Made by a program: the position numbers and the translations under genes. A DNA stretch of 64,000 nt from Holacanthus passer (taxonomy: Eukaryota > Chordata > Actinopteri > Pomacanthidae): positions 1-64,000 of the forward strand of contig JAFREQ010000169.1 in the NCBI GenBank assembly GCA_025331565.1, given 5' to 3'. Of this stretch, positions 59,801 to 64,000 are shown piece after piece (the first letter of the stretch is position 1; each line of letters opens with the position of its first letter). A model generated the notes under the pieces. The model was not told where the DNA came from, searched no databases, and saw only the letters and a program-made list of their open reading frames with translations.

Positions 59801-62178
59801 GAACCATCGCGCCGCGCACACACACCTACACTGCGTGAGTATGACAAAACATGTCTCCGTCCAGTCATCCCATCCCTGAAGTTTCCAAATCACCATAACT
59901 CTCTCCCCACGTGTTTGGCCGACTTCTCACCTCCACATGTTCTCCCACCTTTCCTTGTAACTTCACAGTGGATCGGATGTTCTTTATCTCTTCCTTCCCT
60001 TTTTGGATTGATTTAGTTAATTAGTTTTGTCATTGTGTGTGCAAATGAAGATACAAAAAAAAAAAAAAAAAAATCCGTCATTTAAAACATCCAACATCTG
60101 AAAACCGCACTCTGTCCTACTTACCTGCCATCCCCAGAGACCTTGGTGAAAGCGAGATGTTGCAGCATGGCAGTACAAACTGGTGAGAAGAACTTTCACA
60201 TACGCCCCCACCCTGCCCCCATCATGTGTTGTAGAGACAGACGTTTGGTGGATCAATCATTAGCATCCTTTTATCATGAATTATATGTCGACAGTCATAG
60301 GTTATTGCTAGCTTAAAGCTGTTGACTAAACCTGAGTCCCGATAGCATAAATAAGCAAAAGATACATGATTATTTCAGTGGCTCAATCCCATAAACCTTT
60401 GCTCTTCAGAGGACCTGAAGGTTCAGCTGTGCCTGCACCTCCTCCACAAACGAGACAGTCAAGGCTAATAAAGACTTAAACTAAAGGTGCCTGTGGACAC
60501 CAGCCACCAGTTAACTGGGTTCTAGTTCAGGTGTTACAGATTTGGTTAATATTGAAAGTCTGACATTTTATGTATATTATGATTTGATTGTAAAAGTTAG
60601 TTAATCTGTGTCTTTACAGGAAGGTGGAGGGGACACGGGCGCCCAGAGATGAGAGGCGAAGAGCACAGCACAATGAAGGTGTGTGTTCATCAGTGTCGAG
60701 TGTTTGAAACAGTCATGTCTCTGTTAGAGATGTTTTCACTTTGAAAGGGACTAAAGATGAATCTCTTTAAAATTTGTATGTCCTTTTTTTGCAGTGGAGA
60801 GAAGAAGAAGAGACAAGATTAACAACTGGATTGTCACACTTTCAAAGATCATCCCTGACTGCAGCGTCGACAGCAGAACCGGAGCGGTGAGTGCTGCAGA
60901 GATCAGTCCTTAAACAAACGTTTTCTAAAGCCAACATATTTTCCAAAGCATGAAGAACGGTGTCAGATGGCTGTAATGACACGTGTCTTTTTGATTATGT
61001 AAAATCTGTCTCTCAGGGTCAGGTTTTGAGGTCACACTGCTGCCAGTGATCTTTTTACATTTCCTGCCTCCATGTCTTCTCATTGCCTGTGTGCATGTTG
61101 AATCAGGGTTAGACTCTTAAACCTGACCACTTCTATACCTTGAACCAGTGCACTTATCTTAACTCTGTCCTTTCACCTAATGCATGCTTACATAACTGAT
61201 ACTGAAAGTCAGATTGAAACAGAAGGTGTAACCGCAGTCAAGCACTTTCAGTCTCAGTTAAAATGAAGCTCTATTTAGTAGTATTTCCATTAGGCAGAGA
61301 CATGTGGCTCATGTAACTGAGAGTTTAGCTGAAAGGATCTGAAACGTAAAGAACGAGTAAAGATTTTTGTGAGTGACACTTAACACATTTGTTCTTTTGG
61401 CATGTCATTGTGCTGTGTTTCTCAGAGTAAAGGAGGCATCCTGTCCAAAGCCTGTGACTACATCCGAGAGCTGCGTCAGAGTAACCAGCGACTGCAAGAG
61501 AATTACAAAGAGGTGGAGCGAGTCGAGATGGACAACGAGCTGCTTAGACAACAGGTTGCGTAATAGAAACTTTTTTTGCGTGTGTAACAGAAACCAAAGA
61601 GTTTAAGATGCCAGCCTATGAACATAGGGTTGCACATTTAATTCGGCATCTAAGTGGGAGAATATCTAGACAGGTAATAACCCATTCAAGAAAAAATACA
61701 CCATTAAACAATCAAGAACTAAAAGATAACCTTACATATATCACATGGTAAAGCAAGCTGATGTCAAATATGGATGAAGACACTCAGAGTCGACTACAGG
61801 CTTATTTGATTTTGTATGACCAGTGGATAATGTTTCTCAATGTCAATAAGGCCTCATAATAAAGATGTTATGAGAGCAAATGATGCTGCGTTCAAGTCGT
61901 ATAGGAGTTTCCATTTTGTAAATAGTGATCGAGACAACATTAAAGTTGTAATTACAGTTGGTAAAAGTCACATTTTTCTAAAAGCTGTATTTGTAATACG
62001 CCTTGAGTCGTCTGATGACTTGAACGCTCACTGTATTGCTTCTTTTTTATTTATTGTTGATGTGTCTAATTAACTTTTTTGTGCGTAGATTGAGGAGCTG
62101 AAGAACGACAATGCACTGCTTCGAGCACAGCTACAGCAGCACGGCGTAGAAGTCAATGGAGATGCAACACCACAGTGA
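56900..62178 (+). CDS. usf2: Upstream stimulatory factor 2
   Basis: Ten exons, 56900-56937, 57631-57674, 57912-58027, 59239-59358, 59442-59604, 59747-59834, 60620-60678, 60795-60886, 61426-61554 and 62089-62178, encode 312 residues (human 346). It is a nuclear bHLH leucine-zipper factor that binds CACGTG E-boxes as homodimer or with USF1. Marks: MEMLEQ start, EEQTAVTITGV, NVQYQFRTENSGGQVTYRVV, the USF-specific region (FAYFPA to QFYVMMSPPEVLQT), the basic region at about 200-216 with H207, N208, E209 and the Arg run, helix-loop-helix NNWIVTLSKIIPDC to SKACDYIREL, and a zipper through NELLRQQIEELKNDNALLRAQL. NDNALLRAQLQQH and QFYVMM favour USF2 over USF1. The exon 9 donor is GTTGCG, weak but phase-consistent. 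A 5' UTR intron may end at 56894. In human, USF2 and SCN1B are also near each other. Confidence 0.95.
58378..58705. mobile_element. MITE-like element, family A, copy 3
   Basis: Starts ACAACCCTGATTCCAAAGAA, GTTGG and ends with ACAGCGTCCAAACTTTTC, an inverted relation. Between them are ACCTGTTTACCTGTGGAATG and TTGCTGCCATCAAATTCAGA. It lies in usf2 intron 3 and is the most complete copy. Confidence 0.8.
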
Positions 62179-63540
62179 TTGTGGACTGGACACATGTAAC
62201 ATCACAAACACAAATGTCGCATCCTGCCACCCACCTGAACAATACAGGATATAAGGAATAACGATGAGAGACAATTTCCATCTGAAATTGGACCACGAAA
62301 ACACGCAGGACACTAGACGAACACTGAAGGACTGCAAAGTGAAAGCTCCTCCTCCGCCTCCAAGCTGTTCAAAGGCCGAACGCTCTGAAATCCGTTAACT
62401 GTGTAGCTAACTGAACCTCTCACCTCTGCTTCAAGGAAAACGACCTCTGCACAGCACCACCGCGCTCGCACCAAACTTTCTTTTTACTTTAAATTATGAA
62501 CCTGCCACAGAAAAATTTACTTTGAGTGATTTCACCTTTTTATTGTACTGCAAACCTACTTGTTCCTTTTTTTTTTTTTTGTTGACATTTGCTGTGTTTG
62601 AAACTACTAAATGTGACATGTACGATAGCTCCCATTTACTTTTAATTTATTAGTCTCTAAGGAATGTGCACACCAAAAACAAACAAGAAAAGCCGATATC
62701 TGACTTTCTTTCCCCACATACAAATAATGGGCAAATCAGATATTTTGATCTTGCTCATCACTGTTACGAAGCATCGATTTACTGTCACTGGATCATGTGT
62801 GTATACAGTTGATCAGATAATATTTCTGCCTCATAACACTGACACTCCACACACCAGGCAGAGCTCACAAATGTTATAAACACAGTCCAGTGTCAGTGAA
62901 TTCAAAAACTATAATACATTTTTTTTGACCGTCAAAGTAAAAGCAGCTTTGATAGCACAGCCATGGAGCTTTTATTTTTTAGTGCAAGGCCTTAATAGAA
63001 GCCTGCTGGAGAATCTAGGTGTTAACATAGCTCAGGTAATTGGGATAGTGCACTGGCAAGTGGTTCCCAGACTCAATGAAGTCTTTACATATAGAGTTTA
63101 GATCTCTGTTGTGTCCCCGTTAGGTGCAATGTACAGATAAATGAGAGTATGGAGAAGATTTTCAACGTGTGAGTCATTTTAACGGGCATTAAAATATGGT
63201 TTGTTTGTATATCTGCTTAAGAGGCCACAGGTGTAATGCACTGAAATAGAGGTTCAGTCACGAGAGGTCTTTGTTTGAGACCGGCCTCTGTTTGGCCACT
63301 AGTCCTGCTGCATTTTAGTGGACACCAGGAGGCTTTTTTGGCAATATTCCCTAATTTCTTTAAAACTTTGGGAACCGTTGCTGCTGACAGAAGACCGTAA
63401 AACAACGGTGGTAAGGTGCTGAGGGTAGTTTTGGATGATAACAGTTGTAACTAACCGGCTTTTGTCTACACTGAAAGTCACCACAGCATGGAAATATAAC
63501 CACTGGCATGACTAATTCTGATACTACAATAAAACAGAAG
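62179..63540 (+). other. usf2: usf2 3' untranslated region
   Basis: About 1.35 kb from TGA to AATAAA at 63528-63533, a plausible long last exon. Nothing else is supported inside it. Confidence 0.6.
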
Positions 63541-63696
63541 TGTTTGTACCTGAGTGTTTATCACAGATGTTGCCTACTGTTTTTCAAGTTGCCTTTGACA
63601 CCGTGGAGGTCAAATGAAACTTTCTGTTTTTCTATTATAATATTCTGCCTTCATTTCAAGTATGAAGGAAGTGTTTAAAGGTTTAAAACCTGCGTA

Positions 63697-64000
63697 TTCA
63701 AGCCCGAATCCAAAAAAGTTGGGACACTGTTTAAAACATAAATAAAAACAGAATGCAATAATATGCAAACAAAATGTGTTTACTGGCAACAGTCTTACAA
63801 AGTCTTACTAAAAATATCAGGTAATACAACTTTAAAGTTGGTTTAACTTTGCTGCCATCAAATTTAGAATAAGCAGATATTTACAAAAATCAATGAAGTT
63901 GATGAGGTCAAACATTGAATATATTTACTTTGTACTGTTTTGGAACCAGGCTTGTAATTTCAGGCCAGAAACAGACAATTGTATGTTGTTTAAGGAATTT
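63697..64000. mobile_element. MITE-like element, family A, copy 4 (runs to the edge)
   Basis: Starts CCGAATCCAAAAAAGTTGGG followed by ACACTGTTTAAAACATAAAT, and contains TTGCTGCCATCAAATTTAGA and GTCAAACATTGAATATATTT. The other end may lie beyond the window. Confidence 0.75.

Overview
The window is vertebrate, and almost certainly teleost fish, genomic DNA. Genes are split by GT-AG introns, AATAAA signals follow the stop codons, and several dispersed repeat families that I recognise from teleost genomes occur in introns and intergenic DNA. I assembled six complete protein-coding genes exon by exon, with reading phase agreeing across every junction: galr1 (galanin receptor 1, minus), mbp (myelin basic protein, plus), zbtb22-like (BTB zinc-finger factor, minus), scn1b (sodium-channel beta-1 subunit, plus), naxe (NAD(P)HX epimerase, minus), lmna (lamin A, minus) and usf2 (bHLH-zip factor, plus); that is seven in all counting zbtb22. 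There is also the 3' end of an unrecognised gene encoding a Ser/Thr/Pro-rich stalk and a C-terminal membrane anchor (4317-4667, plus).

Layout: 1-4000 is a repeat block. It holds a 30/39-bp minisatellite, CT microsatellites, two copies of a dispersed teleost element, a polypyrimidine tract of about 1.5 kb, and a second G-rich minisatellite. At 4317-4822 lies the orphan gene end. At 5484-6299 is a 5'-truncated LINE on the minus strand. From 6.3 to 22.9 kb lies galr1 with large flanks. From 22.9 to 30.1 kb is mbp, preceded by what looks like a decayed golli reading frame. From 31.3 to 35.8 kb is zbtb22. From 37.4 to 42.1 kb scn1b and naxe converge tail to tail. From 42.1 to 54.1 kb naxe and lmna lie in tandem on the minus strand. 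From 56.6 to 63.5 kb is usf2, divergent from lmna.

The genes do not form one pathway. The neighbourhood is an ancient linkage: in human, galr1/mbp, zbtb22, naxe/lmna and scn1b/usf2 lie in four different chromosomal regions (18q23, 6p21, 1q22, 19q13). I found no RNA gene and no CRISPR array, and I see no convincing new multi-gene system. The most interesting signals are the golli-like relic upstream of the mbp start codon, the orphan membrane-protein exons, the splice-acceptor-like polypyrimidine array, and the hairpin at the LINE 5' junction.
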